Assembly: GCF_021378075.1 (NCBI RefSeq)
Contig: NZ_JAJUOS010000006.1
Coordinates: 1 to 64,000, forward strand
Source: Rhodobacter flavimaris
GTDB lineage: Bacteria > Pseudomonadota > Alphaproteobacteria > Rhodobacterales > Rhodobacteraceae
Length of the DNA stretch: 64,000 nt
Direction of reading: 5' to 3'
Below the pieces are notes generated by a model, which saw only the letters and a list, made by a program, of their open reading frames with translations, had not been told where the DNA came from and made no database searches. Shown piece after piece: positions 10,048 to 18,632 of this stretch; within the stretch, counting starts at the first letter, position 1; the number at the start of each line of letters is the position of its first letter. The position numbers and the translations under genes are program-made.

Positions 10048-11232
10048 TCATTTCATCCTCATCTTCTCGGGGTTGAAGACGATTTCGATCTCGCGCCAGT
10101 GATCGTATTTCTCCGCAGGCAGCGGGAACCCGTCCGAGCCGCAGCGCACGATGGCGCGCCGTCCGGCCTCGTAGGCCTGCCGCGCGGCTGCGTCCGAGCC
10201 GCCCTCGTAGCCCACCATCTCGATCGAGCCGATATCCGGCTTGCCGTCGGGATTCATCGCGACGCGCAGGGTGACGGTGGTGCGCAGCGCCTCGCTGCTC
10301 AGCGCGCCGACGTTCCAGCAGGCCTTCACATCGACGATCAGCGCCTCTTTCTCGCCTGCGGTGACCGGCGGGCCAGAGGCCGCGCGGCCAGTGCCACCCG
10401 TGCCCTGGGCCTCCTCGGCCATGGCTTCGGCCAGCGCGTCATTGACCGCATCGGTCGCGGGCTTCGCCTCGGCTGGTTTGGTGGCAGCCGCGGGCTTGGC
10501 CGCAGCGGTTTCCGTCGGCGCAGGCGCCGGTTTCGCGGGTTTCGTGCGCGGGCGCGCCGAGCTTGCGGGCGCCGAGGTCTTGGCCACTTCCTCGGTCTCG
10601 GTCGCCTCGGTCACGATCTCGGTCGTGGCCTCGGGGGGCGCGGCCTCTTCTTTCGGTTCCTCGATGACCTGCTCGGGCTCGGCCGATTCCTCCGGCCGCG
10701 TCTCGGGTTCGGCCAGTTCCGACACCTTGGCATCGGGCGCAGGCGCCTCGGCGGGCTTGGGCGCGACGCGCGGCGCGGGCTTGGGCACCGGGCGCGCCGA
10801 GAAATCGGGCGTCGTCGTGTCCTGCGGCACCTCGACGGGCGGCATCATGCTCGGCGGCACCTCGGTAACCTCGGCGGGCTCCACCGGCTCCAGGTCCGAC
10901 ATATCGGGCTGCGGCTCGGGCTCGGCCACGGGCTCGGGCATGGGCTGGGGCTGGGGTTCAGGCACGGGCGCCTCTTCGGGGGCGGGCTGCTCGACCGGCT
11001 GCGGCTGCGGCTGCGCGGGCATCTCGGCCACCGGCGTCTCCGACGCCTTCGGCGCGGCCGCGACCATGGCAGAGAACTCGGCCTCGGAAATCACCGAGAC
11101 CTCCTGCATCACGATCGGCTCCGAGGGTTTGGGCTTGAACCACGAACCGCCCAAAAGCACCCAGGCGATGACTCCGAGGTGGAGCACCGCCGAAACGCCC
11201 GTGCCGATCTTGTCTGCCCTATCCATGCGCAT
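10048..11232 (-). CDS. tolA: TolA-like energy transducer (TonB-family C-terminus)
   Basis: 394 residues. A short cytoplasmic N-terminus is followed by one membrane segment (about residues 14-33). A very long Pro/Glu/Ala-rich periplasmic region spans about 80-300. A compact C-terminal domain contains [11 protein letters not shown] and [18 protein letters not shown], typical of alphaproteobacterial TolA/TonB ends. It couples TolQR proton flow to TolB-Pal. It starts 16 bases after the tolR stop, with GGGG 8 bases before the ATG. The low-complexity repeat region is expected to vary between strains. Confidence 0.9.
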   Translation of the reverse strand: MRMDRADKIGTGVSAVLHLGVIAWVLLGGSWFKPKPSEPIVMQEVSVISEAEFSAMVAAAPKASETPVAEMPAQPQPQPVEQPAPEEAPVPEPQPQPMPEPVAEPEPQPDMSDLEPVEPAEVTEVPPSMMPPVEVPQDTTTPDFSARPVPKPAPRVAPKPAEAPAPDAKVSELAEPETRPEESAEPEQVIEEPKEEAAPPEATTEIVTEATETEEVAKTSAPASSARPRTKPAKPAPAPTETAAAKPAAATKPAEAKPATDAVNDALAEAMAEEAQGTGGTGRAASGPPVTAGEKEALIVDVKACWNVGALSSEALRTTVTLRVAMNPDGKPDIGSIEMVGYEGGSDAAARQAYEAGRRAIVRCGSDGFPLPAEKYDHWREIEIVFNPEKMRMK

Positions 11233-11248
11233 CCGCGCTACCCCGGCC

Positions 11249-11728
11249 TCAGTTTCCGGCCTGCTCCCCGGTCAGTCCCGGGCCGCCCGTATCCGTCACG
11301 AGCACGATATTGTTGAAACCGCCCGCATTGAGCGCCCCCATGACCTGCACCACGCGGGAATATTCGATGCCCCCGTCGGCGCGCAGGAAGACCTTGTCGC
11401 TGTCCCGCTCCTGCGCGACAGCGCGCAGTCGGTCCACCAGCTCGGCCTCGGGCACGGGCGAGTTCATCATCGACACCGTGCCGTCGAGTTGCAGCGAAAT
11501 GGTCAGCGGCTCTTCCTGCTCGGTCGGCACCGCCTTGGCAGCGGTCTTGGGCAGCTCAAGCGGCACACCCACCGTCATCATCGGCGCGGCGACCATGAAG
11601 ATGATCAAGAGAACCAGCATCACGTCCACCATCGGCGTGACGTTGATCTCGCTCATCGCGGCGTGTTTCGATTGGTTGCCGCGGCGCTTGCGCCCGCCAC
11701 CGCCACGTTTCATGACCCCCGCGCCCAT
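11249..11728 (-). CDS. tolR: TolR, ExbD-family proton channel subunit
   Basis: 159 residues. A basic, Gly-rich N-terminus is followed by SEINVTPMVDVMLVLLIIFM, the ExbD/TolR membrane helix with its conserved Asp. A periplasmic domain follows. It works with TolQ as an inner-membrane proton channel that energises TolA. The N-terminus has two possible starts (MGAGVMKRGG); the first is used here. It lies 3 bases after the tolQ stop. Confidence 0.95.
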   Translation of the reverse strand: MGAGVMKRGGGGRKRRGNQSKHAAMSEINVTPMVDVMLVLLIIFMVAAPMMTVGVPLELPKTAAKAVPTEQEEPLTISLQLDGTVSMMNSPVPEAELVDRLRAVAQERDSDKVFLRADGGIEYSRVVQVMGALNAGGFNNIVLVTDTGGPGLTGEQAGN

Positions 11729-11731
11729 GGC

Positions 11732-12427
11732 TCAGGCGTCCAACTGGCGCGACAGGATGGTAGCGAATTCGTCTGCGAAGGCCCCGTAGCCAGAGGCGAT
11801 CTTGTCGGCGTCCGACGACAGCTTGTTGTAGAAGATCACCGCCGGGATAGCGGCCAGAAGGCCAAGCGCGGTGGCGACCAGCGCCTCCGATATCCCCGGC
11901 GCCACGACCGCAAGCGAGGTGTTCTGCGAGATCGCGATTTCCTCGAAGGCCACCTTGATGCCCCAGACCGTGCCGAAGAGACCCACGAAAGGCGCGGTCG
12001 AGCCCACGGTCGCGAGGAACGGCAGGCCCGCGTTCAGCGCCTCGGTCTCCTTGGCGATCGCGACATCCATCGAACGGTCGATGCGCGCCTGCGCGCCCGC
12101 GATCAACTCACCATCCTGACGGTGGCTGCGGCGCCACTCCAGCATACCGGCGGCGAAGATGCGCTGGCTCGGACCATCCGGCGCCGGTCCGATCTGGTCG
12201 AAAAGCTCGTCAAGCGGCTCGCCCGACCAGAAGGCACGATCGAACGCATCCGCTTCCTGCCGCGAGGCACGGTAGGTGATGAACTTGCGAATGATGATCG
12301 ACCAGGACCAGAAACTGGCGACCGTCAGCATCATCATCACCAGCTTCACGGTCAGCGATGCACGGGCGAAAAGCGCCAGCAGGGAAAAATCCATCTGCTG
12401 CGCCATATTGAGGGCTTCGGTTTCCAT
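11732..12427 (-). CDS. tolQ: TolQ, MotA/ExbB-family proton channel subunit
   Basis: 231 residues with three membrane segments. The conserved cytoplasmic-to-membrane stretch GLFGTVWGIKVAFEEIA and the final helix EALVATALGLLAAIPAVI are hallmarks of ExbB/TolQ. Together with TolR it forms the proton channel of the Tol-Pal machine. A promoter-like sequence lies upstream at 12506-12534, so tolQ may start its own transcript although ybgC lies just before it. Confidence 0.96.
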   Translation of the reverse strand: METEALNMAQQMDFSLLALFARASLTVKLVMMMLTVASFWSWSIIIRKFITYRASRQEADAFDRAFWSGEPLDELFDQIGPAPDGPSQRIFAAGMLEWRRSHRQDGELIAGAQARIDRSMDVAIAKETEALNAGLPFLATVGSTAPFVGLFGTVWGIKVAFEEIAISQNTSLAVVAPGISEALVATALGLLAAIPAVIFYNKLSSDADKIASGYGAFADEFATILSRQLDA

Positions 12428-12505
12428 CTGTCACTGCTCGCCGGTTGTGGCCACGTTTTGCGGCTCTGTTAGCAGCGATTCTAACCGAGGTTCAGGGGGG
12501 GCGCC

Positions 12506-12534
12506 ATAACAAGCGCGTTATTTCTCTGTAGCAA
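12506..12534 (-). promoter_or_regulatory. candidate sigma-70 promoter for tolQRAB
   Basis: On the minus strand TTGCTA and TGTTAT are separated by 17 bases. The site lies about 80 bases upstream of the tolQ ATG in the 115-bp ybgC-tolQ gap. This is a consensus match only. Confidence 0.45.
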
Positions 12535-12542
12535 TTGGCAGA

Positions 12543-12944
12543 TCAGTGCACCGCAGGGGCAAACTTTCGCCGGATATCGGGCGGCAAACGCTGTGGCGCG
12601 CCAGTTTCACCCAGACAGACGATGGTCACCGTAGCGGTGAACAGCTTCTCCTCGCCGCGCCAGACGGCCTGCTCAACCACGATCCGCGCCCCGGTTTCCG
12701 CGACCAGATCGGTTGTCACAACAAGCTCATCATCGAATTTCGCGGGGCGCAGGTAATCGGCCTCAACCCGGCGCACGGCGAACACGATCCCATGCTCGCG
12801 CTTCAGTGCAACCTGATCGACGCCAAGCGCACGCACCCACTCGGTCCGCCCGCGCTCGATAAAGCGCAGGTAGTTGGCGTAATAGACGATCCCGGCAAGG
12901 TCGGTGTCCTCGTAATAGACCCGCAGGGGGAACTCGAAGCTCAT
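12543..12944 (-). CDS. ybgC: YbgC, acyl-CoA thioesterase of the Tol-Pal locus
   Basis: 133 residues, a hotdog-fold 4-hydroxybenzoyl-CoA thioesterase relative. The active-site region YYEDTDLAGIVYYANYLRF contains the catalytic Asp, and ERGRTEWVRALG follows. In other bacteria YbgC hydrolyses acyl-CoA or acyl-ACP and is linked to phospholipid synthesis. Its ATG overlaps the stop of the 217-aa upstream gene (ATGA), so the two are probably coupled. Confidence 0.93.
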   Translation of the reverse strand: MSFEFPLRVYYEDTDLAGIVYYANYLRFIERGRTEWVRALGVDQVALKREHGIVFAVRRVEADYLRPAKFDDELVVTTDLVAETGARIVVEQAVWRGEEKLFTATVTIVCLGETGAPQRLPPDIRRKFAPAVH

Positions 12945-13594
12945 GCGCCGCCCTCCGCCGCACCCACCCGCGCGGCCAGCCGCAGCGCGTGGCTTGCGTC
13001 TTGCGCAACGGCAGGCATCACGGAATCGTAGGCGGCGCGGATCACCGCAGCGATATCAGGTCGCAGCACCGTCACCCCCCGCGCCACGGCCAGAGGCGAG
13101 CGCTCGGCAAAGGCCTGATCAGACCAGAGCAGAACCATCTGCACCGCTTGGCTCAGCGCAATCGTCTCGGCCGGAACCTCGTCAAGCGCCGCGTCCATCC
13201 GTACGAAGCTGAAACAGGCCCGGATCGCACCGTCGGGATCAAAACGAAACACGCGATACTGGTTCGCCCCCTGATCGTCCAGCCGCGCCACCAGGTCCTG
13301 CAACCCGTCGATCATGTGATCGAGATTGGGCACCTCGAGCAATTCCTGCCAATCGCGGAAGAAGAACACCATCAGGTTGGCGCCAAGTTCGGGATCGGTC
13401 TCGGCCATCTTGTGCCCAGCCAGCACCACCACCGCCTCGACCGCGCCCTTTACCGTCGCCAAGGTCGCGGCATCGACCCCGAACACGACCGGCACGATTG
13501 GCCGCCCCCAACGCGCAAACAGATACTCGCCTGTCGAACGGGTAAAAAGTGCCGCGACTTCATCGGCGCCAAGCATGGAAGGCTGGTCGGTCAT
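12941..13594 (-). CDS. conserved hypothetical protein coupled to ybgC
   Basis: 217 residues with no signal peptide or clear membrane segment. I do not recognise the family. Visible features are an acidic start, a hydrophobic patch VVFGVDAATLATVKGAVEAVVVLAG, the aromatic run MVFFFRDWQEL and a C-terminal VARGVTVLRPDIAAVIRAAYD. A strong GGGGGAGAAG ribosome-binding site precedes ATG 13594. Its TGA overlaps the ybgC ATG, making it the apparent first gene of the tol-pal group. Codon use looks like that of its neighbours. Confidence 0.8.
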   Translation of the reverse strand: MTDQPSMLGADEVAALFTRSTGEYLFARWGRPIVPVVFGVDAATLATVKGAVEAVVVLAGHKMAETDPELGANLMVFFFRDWQELLEVPNLDHMIDGLQDLVARLDDQGANQYRVFRFDPDGAIRACFSFVRMDAALDEVPAETIALSQAVQMVLLWSDQAFAERSPLAVARGVTVLRPDIAAVIRAAYDSVMPAVAQDASHALRLAARVGAAEGGA

Positions 13595-13697
13595 CTTCTC
13601 CCCCAGAGTAATGTTGCCCCACCCTATGCCATCGCCGCGCCGGGGTGAAGGGCCGGGACAAGGGGCCAGCCCCCCTCGCCCGTTCCCGGCTCACCCC

Positions 13698-13792
13698 CGG
13701 GATATTTGTGCAAAGCCAAAAGGGCCTCCGTTTCTTCTTGGTCCAAATACCTCGCGGGTGAGCGGCCCCGGCCGCGAGGGGGCAGCGCCCCC
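13698..13792. repeat. composite intergenic repeat, copy 1
   Basis: TTCTTCTTGGTCCAAATACC lies at 13732-13751, preceded by a diverged arm starting GGGATATTTGTGCAAAG (13699). It is followed by the GC hairpin GGGGGCAGCGCCCCC at 13778-13792. Related copies are at 21130-21235, 28442-28487 and 48492-48572. Confidence 0.85.
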
Positions 13793-13801
13793 TTTCCCCG
13801 C

Positions 13802-13830
13802 TTGCCGCGCGTGCGAGGCAAGCCTATAAG
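13802..13830 (+). promoter_or_regulatory. candidate promoter upstream of ileS
   Basis: TTGCCG (13802-13807) and TATAAG (13825-13830) are separated by exactly 17 bases. The predicted transcription start falls at about 13837, the A of a short ORF, which would make that ORF's message leaderless. Confidence 0.5.
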
Positions 13831-13836
13831 GCCGCC

Positions 13837-13884
13837 ATGACCCGGCTCTTGCACATCCATCGAATTACCGGCCCGGCGCTCTGA
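13837..13884 (+). CDS. possible 15-aa leader peptide of ileS
   Basis: The ORF reads MTRLLHIHRITGPAL and then TGA. It contains two Ile and three Leu codons. It begins where the upstream promoter-like pair would start transcription and ends inside a palindrome (13881-13892). A stable hairpin (13922-13940) follows before ileS. This layout resembles an attenuation leader, but two Ile codons are few and the second hairpin lacks a U tract. Coding status is unproven. Confidence 0.3.
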   Translation: MTRLLHIHRITGPAL

Positions 13885-13967
13885 CGCGTCAGGGTGGCCG
13901 GGAGATGTGAGCAAAGCCCAGGGGCGCGGGCCGCGCGCCCAATCCTTAAGCCAGGGACTACCGATCT

Positions 13968-16925
13968 ATGTGCGCCGATACGCCCGAGAATACCGTCGAT
14001 TACCGCGACACCGTCTTTCTGCCCGAAACCGATTTCCCGATGCGCGCGGGCCTGCCGCAGCGCGAACCCGAATGGCTGGAGCGTTGGGCCCGGATCGGCA
14101 TCTACGACACGCTGCGCGCCAAGGCAGGCGATCGCCCGCCCTTCGTGCTGCATGACGGCCCGCCCTATGCCAACGGCCATCTGCATATCGGCCACGCGCT
14201 GAACAAGATCCTCAAGGATTTCATCGTCCGCTCGCAGCAGATGATGGGCAAGGACTCGCGCTATGTTCCGGGCTGGGACTGCCACGGCCTGCCGATCGAA
14301 TGGAAGATCGAGGAGCAGTATCGCGCCAAGGGTCTCGACAAGGACGCCGTCGATGTCGTCGATTTCCGCCAGGAGTGCCGCAAGTTCGCCGAGGGCTGGA
14401 TCGACATCCAGCGCGACGAATTCAAGCGCCTCGGCATCACCGGCAAGTGGGACAAGCCCTATCTGACGATGGATTACCACGCCGAGGCCGTGATCGCGGA
14501 TGAGTTCATGAAACTCCTCATGAACGGCGCGCTCTATCAGGGCTCGAAACCCGTCATGTGGTCGCCGGTCGAAAAGACCGCGCTGGCCGAGGCCGAGGTC
14601 GAGTATCACGACCACACCAGCCACACGATCTGGGTGCGGTTCAAGCTGCAAAATGGAGCGGCGTTCGTCGGCAAGTCCCTAGGGCAGGTCACGCTCCAAG
14701 CAATCGACCTCACCGATGCATCCATCGTGATCTGGACCACCACCCCCTGGACCATCCCGCAAAACCGCGCGGTAGCCTACGGCCCTAGCATCGCCTACGG
14801 CCTTTACGAGGTCACCGGCCGCCCCGAGCAATCGACCGCCGTCATCGGCGAATACCTCGTGCTGGCCGATGCGCTGGCCGAGCAGGTCATGGCTGCGGCC
14901 AAGCTCGACGGCTCGATGTATCGCCGCATCCGCGACGTGAACGTGAGCGAGTTCGAGGGCGTCATCCTTCAGCACCCCTATCACGGGGCCGAGGGCGGCA
15001 ATGGCGAGTGGGATTACGATGTCCCAATGCTGCCGGGCGATCACGTGACCGACGATGCGGGCACGGGTTTCGTGCATACCGCACCCTCGCATGGTGACGA
15101 CGACTATCAGCTTGGCCTCAAGTTCGGCCTGCCGATGACCTATAACGTCGAACCCGATGGCTCTTACCGCAAGGATCTGCCGATCTTCGCCGGTCAGGCC
15201 ATCGTGCTGCCCGACGGCAAGGAAGGCCCGGCGAACGTCTCAAACATCAAGCAGCTGGCCTATGCCCGCGCGCTTCTGGCCAAGGGCAAGCTCAAGCATT
15301 CCTACCCGCATTCGTGGCGCTCGAAGGCGCCGCTGATCTATCGCAACACGCCGCAATGGTTCGCCGCCATCGACTACAAGCTCGACGACGGCATGGGCGA
15401 ATATGGCGACACGATCCGCACCCGCGCGCTGACCTCGATCGACCAACTGGTGAAATGGACCCCGCCGACGGGCCGCAACCGCCTTTACTCGATGATCGAG
15501 GCGCGGCCCGACTGGGTTCTGTCGCGCCAGCGCGCCTGGGGCGTGCCACTGACCTGCTTTACCAAGAAGGGCGCGCGCCCGACCGACCCGGACTTCCTGC
15601 TGCGCAACGACGACGTCAATGCGCGCATCAAGGCCGCCTTCGAGGCCGAGGGCGCGGATGTCTGGTACAAGCCCGGCTTCAAGGAGCAGGTGCTGGGCAA
15701 TGTCGTGAATGCCGAAGAGTATGAGCAGGTCTTCGACGTGCTCGACGTGTGGTTCGACAGCGGCTCGACCCATGCCTTCGTGCTGCGCGACCGCGAGGAC
15801 GGCACCGCGGACGGCATCGCCGACCTCTACCTTGAGGGCACCGACCAGCACCGCGGCTGGTTCCATTCCTCCATGCTGCAAGCCTGCGCCACCAAGGGCC
15901 GCGCGCCCTATCGCGGCGTGCTGACCCACGGCTTCACGCTGGACGAGAAGGGCATGAAGATGTCCAAATCGCTCGGCAATACCGTGGCGCCCGCCGATGT
16001 CATCAAGGAATACGGCGCCGACATCCTGCGCCTCTGGGTCGCGCAATCCGACTACACGGTCGATCTGCGCATCGGCAAAGAGATCCTCAAGGGCGTGGCC
16101 GACAGCTACCGTCGCCTGCGCAACACGCTGCGCTTCATGCTGGGCAACCTTGACGGCTTCACCGAGGCCGAGCGTCTGCCGGTTGAGGAAATGCCCGAGC
16201 TGGAACGCTGGGTGCTGCACCGCCTGGCCGAGCTCGATCACACCGTGCGCAAGGGTTATGACGCCTATGACTTCTCGGGCGTGTTCCAGGCGTTGTTCAA
16301 CTTCTGCACGGTAGACCTTTCGGCGCTCTACTTCGACATCCGCAAGGATGCGCTTTATTGCGACCCGCATTGGGCGACCCGCCGCCGCGCGGCGCGCACG
16401 GTGCTGGACCTGTTGTTCCATCGCCTGACCCGCTGGCTTGCGCCCATGCTGCCCTTCACCATGGAGGATGTGTGGCTTTCGCGCTTCCCGGGCGAGGACA
16501 GCTCGATCCACCTCGAGGATTTCGCAGTCACCCCGGCCGACTGGCGCGACGAACCGCTGGCCGCGAAATGGGAGGGCATCCGCCGCGCCCGCCGGGCGGT
16601 GACCGCCGCGCTCGAGGTTCAGCGCACCGCAAAGGTCATCGGCGCCTCGCTTGAGGCAGCCCCCGTTGTCCATGTCGAGGATGCTGCCCTGGCCGCCGCG
16701 CTAAAATCGGTGAACTTCGCCGATCTGTGCATCACCTCGGGGCTTGAGATCACCACCGATCCCGCCCCGAACGAGGCCTTCCGCCTGCCCGAGGTTCCGG
16801 GCTTCGCGGTCGTCTTCGAGCAGGCCGAGGGCGAGAAGTGCCAGCGTTGCTGGAAGATCCTGCCTGACGTGGGCAGCCACAGCCACGCGCATACCTGCAA
16901 GCGCTGCGACGAGGCGCTTGGCTGA
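13968..16925 (+). CDS. ileS: isoleucine--tRNA ligase
   Basis: 985 residues. The class I signatures are HLHIGH at 71-76 and KMSKS at about 664-668. The C-terminus has the zinc-binding CQRCW and CKRC pairs typical of bacterial IleRS. It charges tRNA-Ile and edits Val-tRNA-Ile. The start MCADTPENTVDYRDT follows AGGGA about 10 bases upstream. A tetraloop terminator follows at 16945-16970, so ileS is probably monocistronic. Confidence 0.98.
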   Translation: MCADTPENTVDYRDTVFLPETDFPMRAGLPQREPEWLERWARIGIYDTLRAKAGDRPPFVLHDGPPYANGHLHIGHALNKILKDFIVRSQQMMGKDSRYVPGWDCHGLPIEWKIEEQYRAKGLDKDAVDVVDFRQECRKFAEGWIDIQRDEFKRLGITGKWDKPYLTMDYHAEAVIADEFMKLLMNGALYQGSKPVMWSPVEKTALAEAEVEYHDHTSHTIWVRFKLQNGAAFVGKSLGQVTLQAIDLTDASIVIWTTTPWTIPQNRAVAYGPSIAYGLYEVTGRPEQSTAVIGEYLVLADALAEQVMAAAKLDGSMYRRIRDVNVSEFEGVILQHPYHGAEGGNGEWDYDVPMLPGDHVTDDAGTGFVHTAPSHGDDDYQLGLKFGLPMTYNVEPDGSYRKDLPIFAGQAIVLPDGKEGPANVSNIKQLAYARALLAKGKLKHSYPHSWRSKAPLIYRNTPQWFAAIDYKLDDGMGEYGDTIRTRALTSIDQLVKWTPPTGRNRLYSMIEARPDWVLSRQRAWGVPLTCFTKKGARPTDPDFLLRNDDVNARIKAAFEAEGADVWYKPGFKEQVLGNVVNAEEYEQVFDVLDVWFDSGSTHAFVLRDREDGTADGIADLYLEGTDQHRGWFHSSMLQACATKGRAPYRGVLTHGFTLDEKGMKMSKSLGNTVAPADVIKEYGADILRLWVAQSDYTVDLRIGKEILKGVADSYRRLRNTLRFMLGNLDGFTEAERLPVEEMPELERWVLHRLAELDHTVRKGYDAYDFSGVFQALFNFCTVDLSALYFDIRKDALYCDPHWATRRRAARTVLDLLFHRLTRWLAPMLPFTMEDVWLSRFPGEDSSIHLEDFAVTPADWRDEPLAAKWEGIRRARRAVTAALEVQRTAKVIGASLEAAPVVHVEDAALAAALKSVNFADLCITSGLEITTDPAPNEAFRLPEVPGFAVVFEQAEGEKCQRCWKILPDVGSHSHAHTCKRCDEALG

Positions 16926-16944
16926 ACGCCGTAACACCCGAAAC

Positions 16945-16970
16945 GAAAGGGCGCCTTCGGGCGCCCTTTC
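16945..16970 (+). terminator. terminator of ileS
   Basis: A perfect 11-bp stem, GAAAGGGCGCC and GGCGCCCTTTC, closes a TTCG tetraloop 20 bases after the ileS stop. The 3' arm itself carries the short U run. Confidence 0.8.
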
Positions 16971-17062
16971 CCATTGTGGCCCGCACAATTCGCCGCTTGC
17001 CGTGCGGATGCCCCGCAGATAGCCATGTGACAGTTTCATGACAGCCGCACGGTCCCCCCGCG

Positions 17063-17899
17063 ATGAGCCTGCCTATCCTCTTCGCGGTGCTCGCCGCAGC
17101 CTTCCTCCATGCGCTCTGGAATGCGCTGATCCGCCTAGGCGGCTCGAAGATCCATGCGATGGTGCTGCTGTCGCTGGCCGAAGTCGTCGTGGGCGTCATC
17201 GTTGTCATCATGCGCCCCCTGCCCATCCCGGCCGCATGGCCCTGGATCATCGGCGCGGGCTTCGTGCATTTCGCCTACAAGTTCTTCCTCGCCCATGCCT
17301 ATGAGCAGGGCGACCTGAGCCGTGTCTATCCGATCGCGCGGGGAACGGCGCCGATGCTGGTTGCCATCGTTTCGGCGGCCGTCGCGCTCGACCATATCGA
17401 GGCCACAGGCTACGCGGGCATCGCCATTCTGGGGGCGGGTATCCTGCTGATGGCGCGCGGCGTCTTTACTGATGGCGAGAGCCGGCGCCTTCTGCCCTTC
17501 GCGCTCGGCTCGGCCTGCGCAACGGCGACCTATACGCTGGTCGATGGTATGGGCGCGCGGGTCGCGGGCGATGCGGTGGGCTATACCGGCTGGCTGATGA
17601 TCGGCGGCGGGCTGGGGTTTGCCGCACTCATGCTCTCGCGCCGGGGCTTGCGCGATTTGAACGTGCCCGCGCGGGACTGGATGCGGGCGGGCCTGGGGGC
17701 GGTTGCCTCTTACGGCGCCTACGCGATTTCGATCTGGGCGATGACGGTGGCGCCCATCGCGCTCGTGGCGGTGCTGCGCGAGACCTCGATCCTGTTTGCC
17801 ATGCTCATGGGGTGGCTGATCTTCGGCGAGAAGATGAATGCCAAGAAGGGCATGGCGGCGGGCCTGATCGTCGCCGGAGTGATGCTTACCCGGCTTTGA
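17063..17899 (+). CDS. EamA/DMT-family transporter
   Basis: 278 residues, nearly all membrane helices (about ten), in two similar halves as in drug/metabolite transporters. Examples are the N-terminal ILFAVLAAAFLHALWNALIR and the C-terminal VAVLRETSILFAMLMGWLIFGEKM, which is the typical EamA end motif. Substrate unknown. The 3' end overlaps the convergent pcs gene by 14 bp. Confidence 0.88.
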   Translation: MSLPILFAVLAAAFLHALWNALIRLGGSKIHAMVLLSLAEVVVGVIVVIMRPLPIPAAWPWIIGAGFVHFAYKFFLAHAYEQGDLSRVYPIARGTAPMLVAIVSAAVALDHIEATGYAGIAILGAGILLMARGVFTDGESRRLLPFALGSACATATYTLVDGMGARVAGDAVGYTGWLMIGGGLGFAALMLSRRGLRDLNVPARDWMRAGLGAVASYGAYAISIWAMTVAPIALVAVLRETSILFAMLMGWLIFGEKMNAKKGMAAGLIVAGVMLTRL

Positions 17900-18590
17900 C
17901 CGGGCGTGCAGGGATGATCTGCTGAGCGATGCCGACCACGAGCAGGTAAACCGAGGTCGCGACTAGCCCCCAATGCGCCCAGCTTTGCGGATGGAAATCG
18001 ACCCAAGCAGCCCAACCCGCAAAGATCGTCCAGGCTAGCGCCATCGGCAGCGAGAGGGCGCGCCAACGCTCGGTCCGGGTCGGATGGATGAACTTCAGCG
18101 GGAAGAACATCGCCACTGCCAGCGCCAGAACCACGCCGAGCGTGATCCAGTAACCGGGCTTGAGCGCGAAGAGCACCAGCACCACCATATTCCAGCAGGA
18201 GGGGAAGCCGGAGAAGGAATTATCCTTCGTCTTCATACGCGTATCGGCGAAGTAGATGACGCTTGTATAGGTGATGGCGATGATCGCAAGCCACCCCGTC
18301 CAACCCGGCAGCAGGCCTGATTTAAAGAGCGCATAGGCCGGGATAAAGACATAGGTGAGGTAGTCGACAATCAGGTCCATCAGCACGCCGTCATAGATCG
18401 GCCAGTTGCGCTTGACGTCGTAGCGGCGCGCCAGCGGCCCATCGATCCCGTCCACGAACAGCGCCACGACGAGCCACAGGAACATCAGGCTCCACTTCTC
18501 CTCGACCGCGGCCAGCATGGCCAGCATCGACAGAACCGCGCCAGTGGCGGTCAGAAGGTGCACTGAAAGGGCTTTGACGCGAATATCCAT
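17886..18590 (-). CDS. pcs: phosphatidylcholine synthase
   Basis: 234 residues with about eight membrane segments. The CDP-alcohol phosphotransferase motif is seen as DGPLAR, then YDGVLMD, then LIVD (about residues 50-76). The FSGFPSCWN stretch is typical of bacterial Pcs. The enzyme condenses CDP-diacylglycerol with choline to make phosphatidylcholine in the inner membrane, common in alphaproteobacteria that live with or near eukaryotes. Ribosome-binding site GAGAGG precedes ATG 18590. Confidence 0.93.
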   Translation of the reverse strand: MDIRVKALSVHLLTATGAVLSMLAMLAAVEEKWSLMFLWLVVALFVDGIDGPLARRYDVKRNWPIYDGVLMDLIVDYLTYVFIPAYALFKSGLLPGWTGWLAIIAITYTSVIYFADTRMKTKDNSFSGFPSCWNMVVLVLFALKPGYWITLGVVLALAVAMFFPLKFIHPTRTERWRALSLPMALAWTIFAGWAAWVDFHPQSWAHWGLVATSVYLLVVGIAQQIIPARPVKAG

Positions 18591-18632
18591 GTGCCTCTCT
18601 AGCCAGAAAGCGCCACCGACCTCAACCGCAGA

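Larger units (their letters stand above)
13595..13967. other. 373-bp divergent intergenic region upstream of ileS
   Basis: It holds a composite repeat (13698-13792), a promoter-like pair (13802-13830), a 15-codon ORF (13837-13884), a perfect 12-bp palindrome CTGACGCGTCAG (13881-13892) across that ORF's stop, and a 7-bp GC hairpin (13922-13940) just before ileS. Confidence 0.7.

Noticed and set aside
10048..11232. Pro/Glu/Ala repeats of tolA as a novel repeat protein
   Set aside because: This is the normal low-complexity periplasmic stalk of TolA.
13891..13898. AGGGTGGC, resembling the start of the T-box antiterminator motif, upstream of ileS
   Set aside because: The rest of the T-box sequence (ACCGCG) is absent, there is no specifier loop, and T-boxes are not expected in alphaproteobacteria.
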